A stretch of 64,000 bases of DNA from Cristatella mucedo (Eukaryota > Bryozoa > Phylactolaemata > Cristatellidae): assembly GCA_009760855.2 (NCBI GenBank), contig WPIO01000017.1:3584501-3648500 (forward strand). The letters are read 5' to 3'. The notes under the pieces were generated by a model. That model was not told the origin of the DNA, made no database searches, and saw only the letters and a program-made list of their open reading frames with translations. A program made the position numbers and the translations under genes. This document shows positions 12,620 to 23,500 of the stretch, one piece after another; the stretch's first letter is position 1, and each line of letters starts with the position of its first letter.

Positions 12620-12802
12620 TGGTGGTTCTCAACTTTCCTAATGCCGCGACCCTTTAATACAGGTCATCATGTTGTGACGACCCCCTACCATAAAATCGTG
12701 TGCGAAATGTGGAAATGCGTGTTTCCTATGGTCTTAGGCGACCCCTGCGAAAGGGTCATTCGACCCCCAAATGGGTCGCCACCCGCAGGTTGAGAACAGC
12801 TA
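12620..12802. mobile_element. SPIN-like hAT MITE upstream of HAT1
   Basis: It has ends GGTTCTCAAC and GGTTGAGAAC, plus internal blocks GCGACCCTTTAATACAG, CCATAAAATC, GGTCTTAGGCGACCCCTGCG and GACCCCCAAATGGGTCGC, characteristic of the SPIN/URR1 hAT group. Target duplication is worn (agctaaaa against atgtaatg). It sits about 87 bp upstream of the HAT1 start codon. Confidence 0.85.
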
Positions 12803-12806
12803 ATGT

Positions 12807-13038
12807 AATGTATCTCCGTCTGTAACTCCACAAAGTCATAAAGACCATGTGGGTGTTACGCAGGAGAGTTTTGTATAGCGCACTCACAGCCTGAGAGGCT
12901 TTCGGTAAGCATTCGGTAGCCAACAGACTTCATCTCACGTAAAAAAAGAGAAAGTGGGAAGCATAGCGTATTCATGAGAGCAGTTGAGGTAGTGAGTAGC
13001 GTGGAAGTAGCAGGTCAGGACCGCTGAAAAGGATGAGT
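12807..13038 (+). repeat. Unidentified dispersed repeat, copy 1
   Basis: It begins TATCTCCGTCTGTAACTC and ends near CTGAAAAGGATGAG. A reverse-complement copy occupies 53147-53373. Shared blocks include AGACCATGTGGGTGTTACGC, TTTTGTATAGCGCACTCACAG and AGAGAAAGTGGGAAGCATAG. It contains no coding motif. Confidence 0.8.
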
Positions 13039-13364
13039 TGCTAACCAGTCTGGCTATCCATTCCAGCTGCCGTTGTCCGGCCATGGCCAGTACGTCCTCG
13101 GAAAGCACGCGCGTATTGTAGGTTTATTCTTGCCGCTGTGGGCGCCAACTATTACGTATTTATACCCAAAAGGAAGAAACTGACAATCCTACGAATTGTA
13201 TCGGCATGTCAGCGTCTCAATGCGTGTTTAATATGTAGCACAGACACTCCTGGGATTTAGTTCTTAGGATTTTCGCTGATGTCTAAGGTTTTCTATCGGC
13301 ATAGTGGCCATCACATGAGCAGCCCACCGCTGCCACGTCTACGATCTGCCAGCACGGCACGCCG

Positions 13365-13455
13365 ATCCCTGGCAGCACATGCAAAGTGCCTAGAAAGAGA
13401 TTGAGTTCCTTGAGGGCGCTATTTAAATGTATTGTTGTTATTATTGTCCTTCCCC
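13365..13455 (+). mobile_element. LINE/SINE 3' tail fragment
   Basis: GCAAAGTGCCTAGAAAGAG, TTGAGTTCCTTGAGGGCGC and a TTATTATTG end match the LINE tail consensus of the window. Confidence 0.7.
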
Positions 13456-13504
13456 TCTAAGCGCTAGCGCAGGCCAGCCGGACATGTGCTCAGCCAAGAG
13501 ATCC

Positions 13505-13645
13505 GACAGCCCCATCTATATAGCGGTAGATTAGCCTTGACGGCTATCACCCCGCTTGCAGCGGGCAATAAAAGGTTGTCTGCAACAGGACTGAACCCGC
13601 GACCTGGGTTGTGAAGAGTGAGCACCTTACCCCTGGGCTCACGCC
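13505..13645 (-). mobile_element. tRNA-derived SINE, family A, antisense
   Basis: ACGGCTATCACCCCGCTTGC, GGGCAATAAAAGGTTG, the reversed B box GGACTGAACCCGCGACCTGG and the reversed A box GAGCACCTTACCCCTGGGC are all present. Confidence 0.8.
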
Positions 13646-13654
13646 TTGAAACAA

Positions 13655-14010
13655 TAAAATTGTTACTGTATTGTCATTTTTCAAAGCTAACGATAAATAT
13701 ATTCATATTGTCATAGCTAACAATACAATATACTGCTACTGTAACTGCAAAAAATACACTATATTGTCATTGCCATAGAAGCTACAATTATAAAATTGTG
13801 TCTACCAATCACGCTGCACGGACTTATGCGGTCCGCGATCCACACAACGCGGTCATACTCAGGACTCTGGAAACGTGCTTTTAAAACTTAAATCTAAAAC
13901 GCCCCGTAAGTATTGTAATAATATAGATATTGTTCATCTGGGCAGTACAATATATTGTTACAGTTCCCAATAGAATATATTGTTAACAATACCCTACATT
14001 GTTTTATAAA
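13655..14010. repeat. AT-rich cluster of ATTGT/ACAAT motifs
   Basis: About ten copies of ATTGT or ACAAT occur, several inside short palindromes such as ACAATATATTGT and GAATATATTGTTAACAAT. The stretch between 13660 and 13800 and the one near 13925-14005 look related. No known family was recognised. Confidence 0.5.
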
Positions 14011-15140
14011 TACATTTCTGCAGAGGCCTGCCTGGGCTAAGACCCAGTAGCTGAGTCACTGCGGCGGAGGCGCGGGCATGCGGTAAACCACGCTACTTCC
14101 GGGCACCGCTAGCAGCGACTAGTAGGTCAGTAGTCCCATGTGTCGCTGCGTGTAAGCAGTTAAAGGCGGTATTAAGAAGTGCAGCAAACGTTGCACAGCT
14201 GTCGGTGCCTGGGTGTGACCCGACCAATCTTCTCCGACTCCTTGAACGTCGACCGCTGCGATCAGCTGCCGATCCCTGCGCAGCTGCCACCTCAGGCAGA
14301 CGAATTGATGAGCTAGTCATGTGACCCGCATCTTCGCGTACTCAAAATTCTCTGCCCGTCCGCCTGCCTGTGAGGACGCTATCCTCTTCTCTCTTCATTC
14401 CTCCCCCATTCTTCTACCTTCATTCCGGAGCGGTCCGACCGACGCCTGCGACCAGTAAACACCTGTACGTCCGCCGCCCGTTCGCTTGCGTAAAGACAGC
14501 CGTTTTTTCACGACCCAAATGTGGGCCGTCTTCTCTTTACAGTCGCATTTCGCCGGCGCTTGCCTCCACATAGCAGCTTCCATGTTCGAACAGAATTAGG
14601 TGGCAAACGCAGCGCATGCAATGGCGCTAGTCCTCGCCGACGCGCGGAAAATATCGATGTAGCCCTGAATCTTTGAACAGCGGGACGGACGACTTGCAGT
14701 GCAGCGCCGATGCACACAGGTATGCCAACAGCAGCTGAACACGACGGCTATGAAGAGCGGCCGTATCTTAAGATAACCCTAGACCTCATTGCCTGTGGAC
14801 TCGCTTCGCTGAGTCATAATAGAATTACACTTTTATTACACGTCACTCCCGAAAGTACTGGGCGCCATTTCGCCGCATGACGGAAGGACGGACGGGCTTT
14901 CAAGCTTTAATTAGTAGGGATGTCCATATCCATAGTGCCATGACCAGCGATTATGAGCTATGTTCCTCGCCGCAGACTTTGAAATCAGACTCGCTTATGA
15001 AATAACGCTTTTCGTGGTTCTAGATACAGTCCCGTGTGTTGTATAACAGCGGCTCCGGCGGCGGCAGGTCTTGTGCGAGTCTCACGAAGACACAGCGGGC
15101 GAACGTGAGTGGTAAACAAGACTCTTCTTTACTACTCCCA
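14011..15140. other. Intergenic spacer, nothing recognised
   Basis: Mixed-composition sequence between HAT1 and NFYB. Its reading frames have no recognisable domains and are not flanked by convincing splice sites. Confidence 0.35.
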
Positions 15141-15145
15141 ATGCT

Positions 15146-15385
<240 letters not shown>

Positions 15386-15414
15386 CTCGATCAATCGCAG
15401 CAGACAAAACGAAA

Positions 15415-15635
15415 TATAACATGCATGTGCATGCTGCCACTAACCACATTTGCATGCTGACCCTGTGCATGTCCCCCTAACCATGTTATTCATTTTGTTT
15501 GTTTTTCAAGCATGATTTTACTTACCATTTAATTGCATTTCCCTTTGCAGCAAATGTAAAGCGCCTAGAAAGAGATTAAGTTCTCTGAGGGCACTTTATC
15601 AAGTACATTATTATTATTATAATTTATATGCTTTA
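15415..15635 (+). mobile_element. LINE 3' end fragment
   Basis: GCCACTAACCACATTTGCAT, CCCTAACCATGTTATTCAT, CAGCAAATGTAAAGCGCC and AGTACATTATTATTATTAT match the tail of the 31160-33760 LINE closely, so this is a young 5'-truncated copy. Confidence 0.9.
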
Positions 15636-15931
15636 GTGGCATGACGCAGCGCAGCGTCGATGGCTTAACTAATGGCCACAGGTGAGGCATGCACATTAGT
15701 GTCACGCCGCTTCGCTAATTTCAACAGCAGAAGCTTCAGGCGCACTCAGCGCGCGCAACGCAGAACGTCCGCCGACAACCAGCACCACCAATATATCTAC
15801 TATCTATGGACCTTGGGGGAAGCGAAGCTCTCTTCGCACCTCTCACTATCCCATCCCCTCACATTCCCACGACTGCCCCACGCCACATCAGTCAACCAGC
15901 GGAGGCCACAGCCGCAAGCGCGGTAATCTTT

Positions 15932-16012
15932 GCAGCAAATGTAAATAGCTTAAAAAGAGATTGACTTCTCTGGGGGCGATATATAAGATGTATTATCATT
16001 GTATCATTATTA
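15932..16012 (+). mobile_element. LINE/SINE 3' tail fragment
   Basis: TTTGCAGCAAATGTAAA, GAGATTGACTTCTCTGGGGG and TATTATCATTG match the shared tail. Confidence 0.65.
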
Positions 16013-16027
16013 CCCAGCAAATCTCAC

Positions 16028-16180
16028 GACAAGCCCTGGTTTGGCCCAGAGGTTAAGGTGCTTGCCTTTGATGACCGAGGTCGAGGTAAATGCATCTGAT
16101 GACCGAGGTCGTAGGCTCGAGCCCTGCTGCGTATGGAGAGCAATTAAATTCTCTTAGGGTGCTATACAAATTACTTATAC
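16028..16180 (+). mobile_element. tRNA-derived SINE, family B, with LINE-like tail
   Basis: The head reads TTTGGCCCAGAGGTTAAGG (A box region) and GACCGAGGTCG, with a B-box-like AGGCTCGAGCCC. A 25-30 bp segment around GATGACCGAGGTCG is duplicated within it. The 3' part (TTAAATTCTCTTAGGGTGCT) matches the LINE tail. Confidence 0.7.
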
Positions 16181-16429
16181 GTTATAAGCAGAGAGCTAAA
16201 GCAGCGAAGTGTACAATTATGTATGCAGTGAGATTAACATGTGACTTACAATCTGGCCGGTTTATAAGCCGTGAGCCAGACTACAATTATTCTCTTTGAG
16301 CAACAGTCTGACGGGTGGTGAGTTTTAGCGCCGAGCGTGAGCTGCTGTATGCTTGAAAAAGACTCTTCGGAAAGAATGTACACGAATTTGTTTTCGCCTT
16401 TCCTAATTCGTTGTTACTTTAAAAAATCT

Positions 16430-16595
16430 AGCTGATTGAACAGCCTCTTTTCTATAGCAGCAGCAGAGCCCCAAAGGGTGTGACAACCGCTTGCGGCCGC
16501 AGTAAAGGATCTCTCACCACATGAATCGAACCCACGACCTCAAGACCTCGGTCGTGAAGAGCAACTGCCTCACTTAGTTGGCCATCACGGCCTGT
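16430..16595 (-). mobile_element. tRNA-derived SINE, family A, antisense
   Basis: The reversed tail AGCTGATTGAACAGCCTC is followed by TATAGCAGCAGCAGAGCC, then ACCGCTTGCGGCCGCAGTAA, the reversed B box GAATCGAACCCACGACCTC and the reversed A box. Confidence 0.8.
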
Positions 16596-16867
16596 TATTG
16601 CCACTTGCACGACATTGTGCACTGGCGTTCACCGTTTGGCTTGGTGAGAGCTTCAATTCTATATACCCCTAAGTAAACTTTCTCACGCGAGCGTACCATT
16701 TAGAACTCAGTATTTGTGGCAATCCTCCTGACACTAAGAGCCACTAGCGTTTATTGTCCGTTGCAGAATTCTCTGCCGAATACCGAAGTTCTTGTGACTA
16801 TCGTATACGGAAACCGATACAGCTAAGACCCGTTTAAAGCTTATCTGTTTGTTGTTTGACCGTTGCT

Positions 16868-17440
16868 CGTAAGAAATTACGTGCCTATGGACACCTAAAT
16901 GCTTACGGCTTCGAGGTTTTGTCGCTCACTTTTAGGTCTCTTCATTCTATGGCTCCAGCCTATCTTTCAGATATACTACCCCATCAGGCCAAGCATCGTA
17001 CCACTCGCTTTTCGGAATCCAACAGTCTTGAAATACCTCGTACAAACCTTAAATCCTTTGGAGACCGTGCATTTAGCTCGTATGCTCCCAAAGCCTGGAA
17101 CTCCCTCCCGACCTGCGTCAGAATATCCCCTGACATGACCACATTTAAAAGAAACTTAAAAACACACCTATTTAGGACAGCATTTAGTGGGTCCCTGTGA
17201 TTCGTCATTGATGTGCTTATGCGTGCTGACACTGTGCATGCTGCCACTAACCACATTTGCATGCTGACCCTGTGCATGTAACCCCTAACCATATTATTTA
17301 TTTTGTTTGTTTTTCAAGCATGATTTTACTTACTATTCTATTGCATATCACTTTGCAGCAAATGTAAAGCGCCTAGAAAGAGATTAAGTTCTCTGAGGGC
17401 GCTTTATCAATTGCAATATTATTATTATTATTATATTATT
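16868..17440 (+). mobile_element. LINE 3' end with RT C-terminus
   Basis: It encodes FEVLSLTFRSLHSMAPAY, DILPHQAKHRTTRFSES and WNSLPTCVRISPDMTTFKRN, then has the LINE tail and a (TTA)n end. The coding part is still open over about 110 codons, so it is a recent truncated insertion. Confidence 0.9.
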
Positions 17441-17589
17441 ATTCGAGCTGGGTCCGCCACGCCCGCGAGGCATAAATTTGCCAGCACTTATTAGCTACGA
17501 TCGATCGTGTATACCTATTATCGTTTCGTTATTGTCGTTCAAATGCATTCACAGATTTTTTTGCTGTTGCTAATCATCGGTGAATTATG

Positions 17590-19121
17590 TGTTGTGTTCG
17601 CCTGTTGCTTTCGCTTTTGTAATTAGCACAGTGTGCGGCCAGTGATGTATGCCCCATGTGCAGCAGGTGGTTGGGCAGCTCAGTCGGTGCAGCATCAGGC
17701 CTTTGATGTAGGGGATGTTACCCGCTGCAGCTGCATTTCCCCGTCTGCAGAGGGGAGTCAGCCAGCTCGCATATGTGTACGTGTGAGAGAATAAACGCAC
17801 AATCTCGTTATTAGCTCACGTCTGCGCTTGTGCCTCCATGAGATTCCGCTAGAACTTCCGCCGCCGGAGCCAGAGTTATTTAATATTTGGTTACAGTAGA
17901 GAATGGTTTACTCGTGCAGAAAAAAGTACCAGACTTTACATGGCCTAGATGGGACGCCGATAATAAGATACGAGATGTTTAACGGCGGAGAGCACACCTT
18001 GTCTTGGCTACTGACGCCGGAGAAGGCTGTTGCAAGGCTGAAGATCTCGATGCCATAAAAGCATGTTCTGCCAGTGTGCCTGGGCGATAATGCGATACAC
18101 TGTTAGGGTGACCGACAGGCCGACATAAAACTGCCACAACCTGCGAAATAAGTTAATTCTGCTGCTCTCGTGATTGAGGGATGAGGAGGTCGAGCTTGAG
18201 GCCGAGAGGTTTCGGTTGGAGCAGGAGGCTGAGATGGCGACCCACGAGAGCCACGTCTCGGGCGAAGTGCCACAGCGAAAGCGACGTCTCGGCGGCGGAG
18301 AACACCCGCACGACCGTCTTGATGCAGGCCACAGAAGAGCACAACCGTCAGATCGATTCGCTGAAGTGGAAACCCAAGAATGACGAGGCCGTATTGATGA
18401 GCCAGAGTGGTTTTTGAAGGGTGGGGGTCGGCCGGCAACGATCGCATAAGGCCGCCATCGGGGCTCACACGTAGGTGACCTTCGGGAGGCGCTTAATAGT
18501 GGAAGTTGTGTCCCAGCTTTGTCTAAAGGTGGGAGGCCGCTACGGCCGGCTACTCGCCAGAGGCCGTGCTGACATGTGCATCCAGCGAGTTGAAATCACG
18601 TGATCGGCGCCCAGATTAAGCCTGGCGGAAGCTTTTAACGTCGAAAATGATACCTGATACTGATAGAGCAGACGACACACCGTTGGACAGGCAACAACTT
18701 ATGCTTCGGGCCACCGCCTGAGCAGGAAGTAGAGGAGAGATTAGGAACCGATGGCTACAGGAATTTCCAGTTGTAAGGGCCGCCCCCTTCTCAGCCAGGC
18801 TGTCGGACTATGAGATCTATTTTCTATGGGGATGTTGTGTCCGCTTGCTGCTTCAGCTTTTGTAATTAGCACAGGGTTCGGTCACTAATGTATGCTCCAT
18901 CTGCAACAGGTGGTTGAGCAGTTCACTCGGCGCAGCGCCCGGCCTTTGATGTAAGTGATGTTACCCACAGCAGCTGCATTTCCTATCTGTGGCGAGTCAG
19001 CCAACTCGCATATAGGTACGTGTTAGAGAAACAACAGGGTCTCGTTAATAGTTCGCGCCGAGCTTGTGCCTCCTTGAGCCTCCACAGGAACGGCTGTCAC
19101 CGGAGCCACAGCAATACAACA
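17590..19121 (+). mobile_element. Small LTR-like element with gag-like fragment
   Basis: Two direct repeats of about 290 bp (17590-17885 and 18833-19121) both begin TGTTGTG. They share TTTTGTAATTAGCACAG, GGCCTTTGATGTA, GATGTTACCC and GTGCCTCC, and end near CCGGAGCCA plus an A-rich segment finishing in ACA in the right copy. A PBS-like TGGTTACAG follows the left repeat and a short purine run precedes the right one. The 950 bp interior has a frame with a Glu/Arg-rich segment (RDEEVELEAERFRLEQEAEM, 18174 onward) like gag coiled coils. No flanking duplication matches. It looks like a non-autonomous, old LTR element. Confidence 0.6.
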
Positions 19122-20564
19122 CGGAATCTCCACCCTCTAATCCTGCCACCTGATGTAAAGCAAATTTCGGACGCAGCTTCTGCTATTTGACCAAGGTTTT
19201 GGAGATTCGCTCCCGGGTACCTCTAAATTAACCACTTACCATAGCCTCGTACTTTCAGGCCCAAGCAAGGTGAATAACAGCTACGGCAAACGAGATTTAA
19301 GCATGTACAAATCAAATCGAAGCAGAAGAAGTAAATGCATAGCCAAGCAAGAGCAGTTGCCAGTGTGTGGAGGTGTGTATGTGTGTGTGTGTATGTCCCT
19401 CCAAAGCTGGTTTCTTGAAGTGAAGCCTGAAAGACCTGACTTTAGACTAGAAGACTGGAACACCTGCACTAGGCGTACTTGCCCTAGCTTTTATGCACGG
19501 TGGGCCAGGAAAACACGTGTGGAGGGGTGACAACTCCTCAACTCCACCCTCCCAGGCCCAGGCCAGCTTGGCTGTAATTGATTGAACAAATTTAGCTGAG
19601 CCCCTACTGCTAGATCCCCTTAAAGTCAAGTCGACGCCCTGGTCCCTGGGAGGGTGAGCTGTTAAGTAAAGGAGACAACAGCTGCGTCACGGACATCAAT
19701 GGTGGTCTCCTGCTTAAGTGGTGGTTTAACTGTGGCTTTCCTTCACTTTAGCCGCCTAGGGAGAGGGTCAAAGCAGCAGCTAAGCCTAAAAAGAAGGCAG
19801 TTATCATGTCTATTGTGGAGAAAGGCCAGCCAACCCATTCCCCTTTGTATTACACGGATGCCAGCCACGAGGTCTGAATGATGACACAATCAATGTCGTT
19901 GAGGCACTGCAGTAGCAGGGCCTCAGGTCTCAGTAGCCGCCAAGTGACGTCAGAGAAATGCCCCGGCATCTTGTAATACTCTGCAATACTTTAAATATGC
20001 ACAATAAATTAAACATAAATTATTTATAAAATTTTGTGTGCACAAGTCATGCTTTTTCATTCACACGTGTATTCCGCTTAGGTGTGCAACTGCAATAGTT
20101 GGAGTAACGCGTGAGCTGCTAGGAGTGCATCTGTAGGTACGTGCATCATAGCTCTTGGCTCGTGCGTTTTCTCAGAAATGGCTACCTTTGGTTATTTCTT
20201 TGTCATTACTTATTATGCATGCTACGACGGATTCTCGGGTATCCATACTATCGTACTTTCATTTTCGCCGCAGGGGTTTGGTCTTCCGCTGGTCCTGCTC
20301 CTATGGCCACTGGCTCGAGCAGCATATTCGTGTAGTCGCTAACTATAGGGTTGATTCGTGTAATTATAATCTTGGAGTTAGCGACATCCTAAAGATAGCC
20401 GAGTCAAGCTTATAATGCCTATGCATCTCAACATCTCCCCTACCCTTTCGGCGCTAGCGACTCCATTGTGCTAGTAGTTAAGGCCCGGATCGGCTCAGCG
20501 CTTTGCACTGCAGGCCGCTTGGCTCTGCAGGAGTTTTAAACCGCGGTTAACTCGATCCACTGTT
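19122..20564. other. NFYB upstream region, nothing firmly recognised
   Basis: It contains a short (GT)n run near 19377-19393 and no recognised repeat or exon. The NFYB promoter and any 5' untranslated exon should be here, but no TATA or initiator could be supported. Confidence 0.35.
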
Positions 20565-23500
20565 ATGGACAACAACGGAGACCACGAAGATTCTTCGTAC
20601 CTTGGCGGTACCTATTTGATGGAGGATAATGACGAGGGTGGCCATAGCATGTCTGAGGACGGAAAAGGAGACGGAGATTCGGCCGGCAGAGAGCAGGTGA
20701 TTTCACGAGCCTCATACCGAGGCACGCTTCCGATATGCCTAGCTTGGCCTGACACTTTCTGACCGTTTTCATGTTTACTATTTATTATTTTTTAGGGTGG
20801 AAGCTCGTACTTTGTGGTGAGTACTGAGTGTTCCCTTGTCGAAAATGGTTTCTAATTTCCTACACTGAGTTGGTGTGCGCGCAGTTCCCGATCAAGGCTG
20901 TATTGATCCCTAACTGATGCGCTACTGTTAGCATCTTCGTAGTAATTATACGTATTACACTACTGTTACTCTTAGCATCTCCTTATCAGTACTTACTCTG
21001 TGAGTGCATCTGCTTCTTTTACAGTTAATACACAGTGTCATCGTATTGTTTATTCCCGATAAGCTTTCGTCATTATACTAAACAGGATTGCACGCACAAA
21101 CCGATCGTTGTACTACTAGGAAAAGGGATTCTCGTCTGTACGCGAAGTAGTTTAGCTGATGGAGATCGGAGTTAAATGCCCATCTTTAGTTACTTCGACG
21201 TTTTTCGTTTTTCCTATGTTTTTATTGCCGTTGGTGGGTAACCCATCGATTGCCGTAACTCGATATTCGCAGGCCTTCTGCACTGTGCAATAAGGTGCTT
21301 ACAGCTTGTGCAAAATCTGCATCTAGGCACGTCTGTCGTGAACAGCACTGGGTTGCCACATTACACCACTTCTCATCGGCTTGCACTGGTGTGTCGACTT
21401 AAAGGTTCTGTCATTCACTTGTAGGTTCTTTTATTTTCTTGCTCCAGCCTATCTATCCGAACTACTTCCTAATCAGGCTAGGCATAATACCACCCGATCT
21501 TCTGACTCAAAACTTGTTTAGCTGTGCCTCAAACCAACCTCAAATCCTGGAGACCGTGTCATTAGTTAGTATGCTCCCAAAGCCTGGAACTTGCTCCCGA
21601 CTTCTCATATTCTCTGACTTGACCACATTTAAAAAGAAGCAAAAAATGCACCTGTTCCTTACAATATTTGCTGGGTCCCTTTTGGAAATTTGCTAGGTTC
21701 TTTTTGGAATTTCCTTTGTCTGCTTATGCATGCCAACACTGTTCGTGTTGTCACTAACCACATTGGCATGCTTCCTTTAGAGCATATGCAAATTGCCTGG
21801 AGATTTCGTTGTCTGATGCTACTATTTACATGTATTATTACTATTATCCAGGTTTTTCATTCATTAAACTTGTTGACTGGTTTTCGACATTGACAATCAC
21901 TGATGCGCTAAGAGAATGTGTTTTCTCCTGCTCTGCTTTATTCACATCATGCCTACGTTTTTTGATACCTCGTTTCCTGGAGTGCTTTGACACTTGACCT
22001 TCACTGAGCAGTTCTTCGATAGATGAGCATAATGGTGTTGCCTTCCTGCATGTTTTACCCAATAGTTTCTTTTGATATGCAATATGCTGAAGGATGTTAA
22101 CTGATCTTGACTTATGTCAAGTAATTGTACATGTCTTTTTTGTATTGTGGGTTAAGTTTACAAGCCATTTATACCTCTCTCTCATACGTTCTCTCAGACT
22201 GTTTAATATCCCCTTCATTTACTTACCTTGAGTGACTGCCGATGGCACCATAGTTCAGCTAGAGCTGTGTCCAGTAGCTTTTACTTAATTATGCAAGCCC
22301 CAACATTTTTTTATTCAAGCTAAATAGATTGTAGTTTATGCTCATACTTTTTCATAAAACATGCAAAACATAAAACAGTGCACTTATCACCGGACATCTA
22401 TGGTAGATAATAAGGTGAACACTTGCTAAAGGAAATGTTGCTTTTTCTTTTTGAAAAGTCATGCTGTCGATTCGTTTATTTCGGATTTTAATGCACTGTG
22501 CTTCAGGAGCAAGCAGTGAATTGATCATGTGAATGCATTCTCATTTAGGATCGCTTTCTTCCAATTGCCAATGTAGCCAGGATAATGAAAAAAGCCATTC
22601 CTCAATCTGGGAAGGTAAGTAGGTGGTGCATGCTGCTATTGTTAGGCTTCTAGCTGCTCATTGCTTGGTGTGGAATCGTGGGCTTTCGGAATGCTTTATC
22701 AATGAGCACTGCCTTAGCTATATTCTATGTGACATTCAGAAAGCAGGAAAACAGCGAGTCTATCGGGCCATGTATGCCTTGTCACTGCACATGATATTGC
22801 AGGTTTTATCCATATACTGAAACTGAAGCCTGGCTAATCAGGGCTATGCATATATGCGATAGATACATTTGGATTGGCAACCATGCTTTGAGCATTCCTG
22901 CTTTAGCAACCCGTGTCAAGTCAACAGCAAGATTCGACTTTGTTGTGATATTGCAGCAATGTTCTTGTGTTGTGGGCACCACAAAAACGTTCTGTGCTGT
23001 GCTTTTCAGATGGAATAGTCTGGCAAAGGTTTGTCACTTACTTTCTGAGTGACATGAGTTCTGCAGTGCACTTGCCAGATAGTTATATATTATACGTCAT
23101 ACTTAGGTTAACTGTTCTGATTTTGCTGTGTACCAGAAAGTGGTTGTAACACGTTATCTACCAGTAACGTGTATGTCTGGTCCATTAGCAGCATCTACAC
23201 TAGTGGCAGTGTGTATAGTCGTACTTGGCCTTAGTTGAGTATGGTCGACGTATCTCAGCCGAGAAATGTTGGAACTGCTGTAAATTGATAGTAAATACTT
23301 AAAGAAAAAATTCTTTGTCTGTCACTAAGCATTGTTTGGTCCAAAACTTATTTCTCAGGAAGACTTCTAAGAGTTGAAAAGGGTCGGAAGTAGGCATATT
23401 TGTTAGTGCCCTCTTAGCAATCGGATAACTCCATTAACAATGGCCGGTTGCAGTTCTGGATTTCCGTGGCTGGACAGGAGGTATTACTTTGTTCAGTTAT

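Noticed and set aside
17585-17594. Target-site duplication for the LTR-like element
   Set aside because: Bases before 17590 (TTATG) and after 19121 (CGGAA) do not match, so no duplication is claimed.
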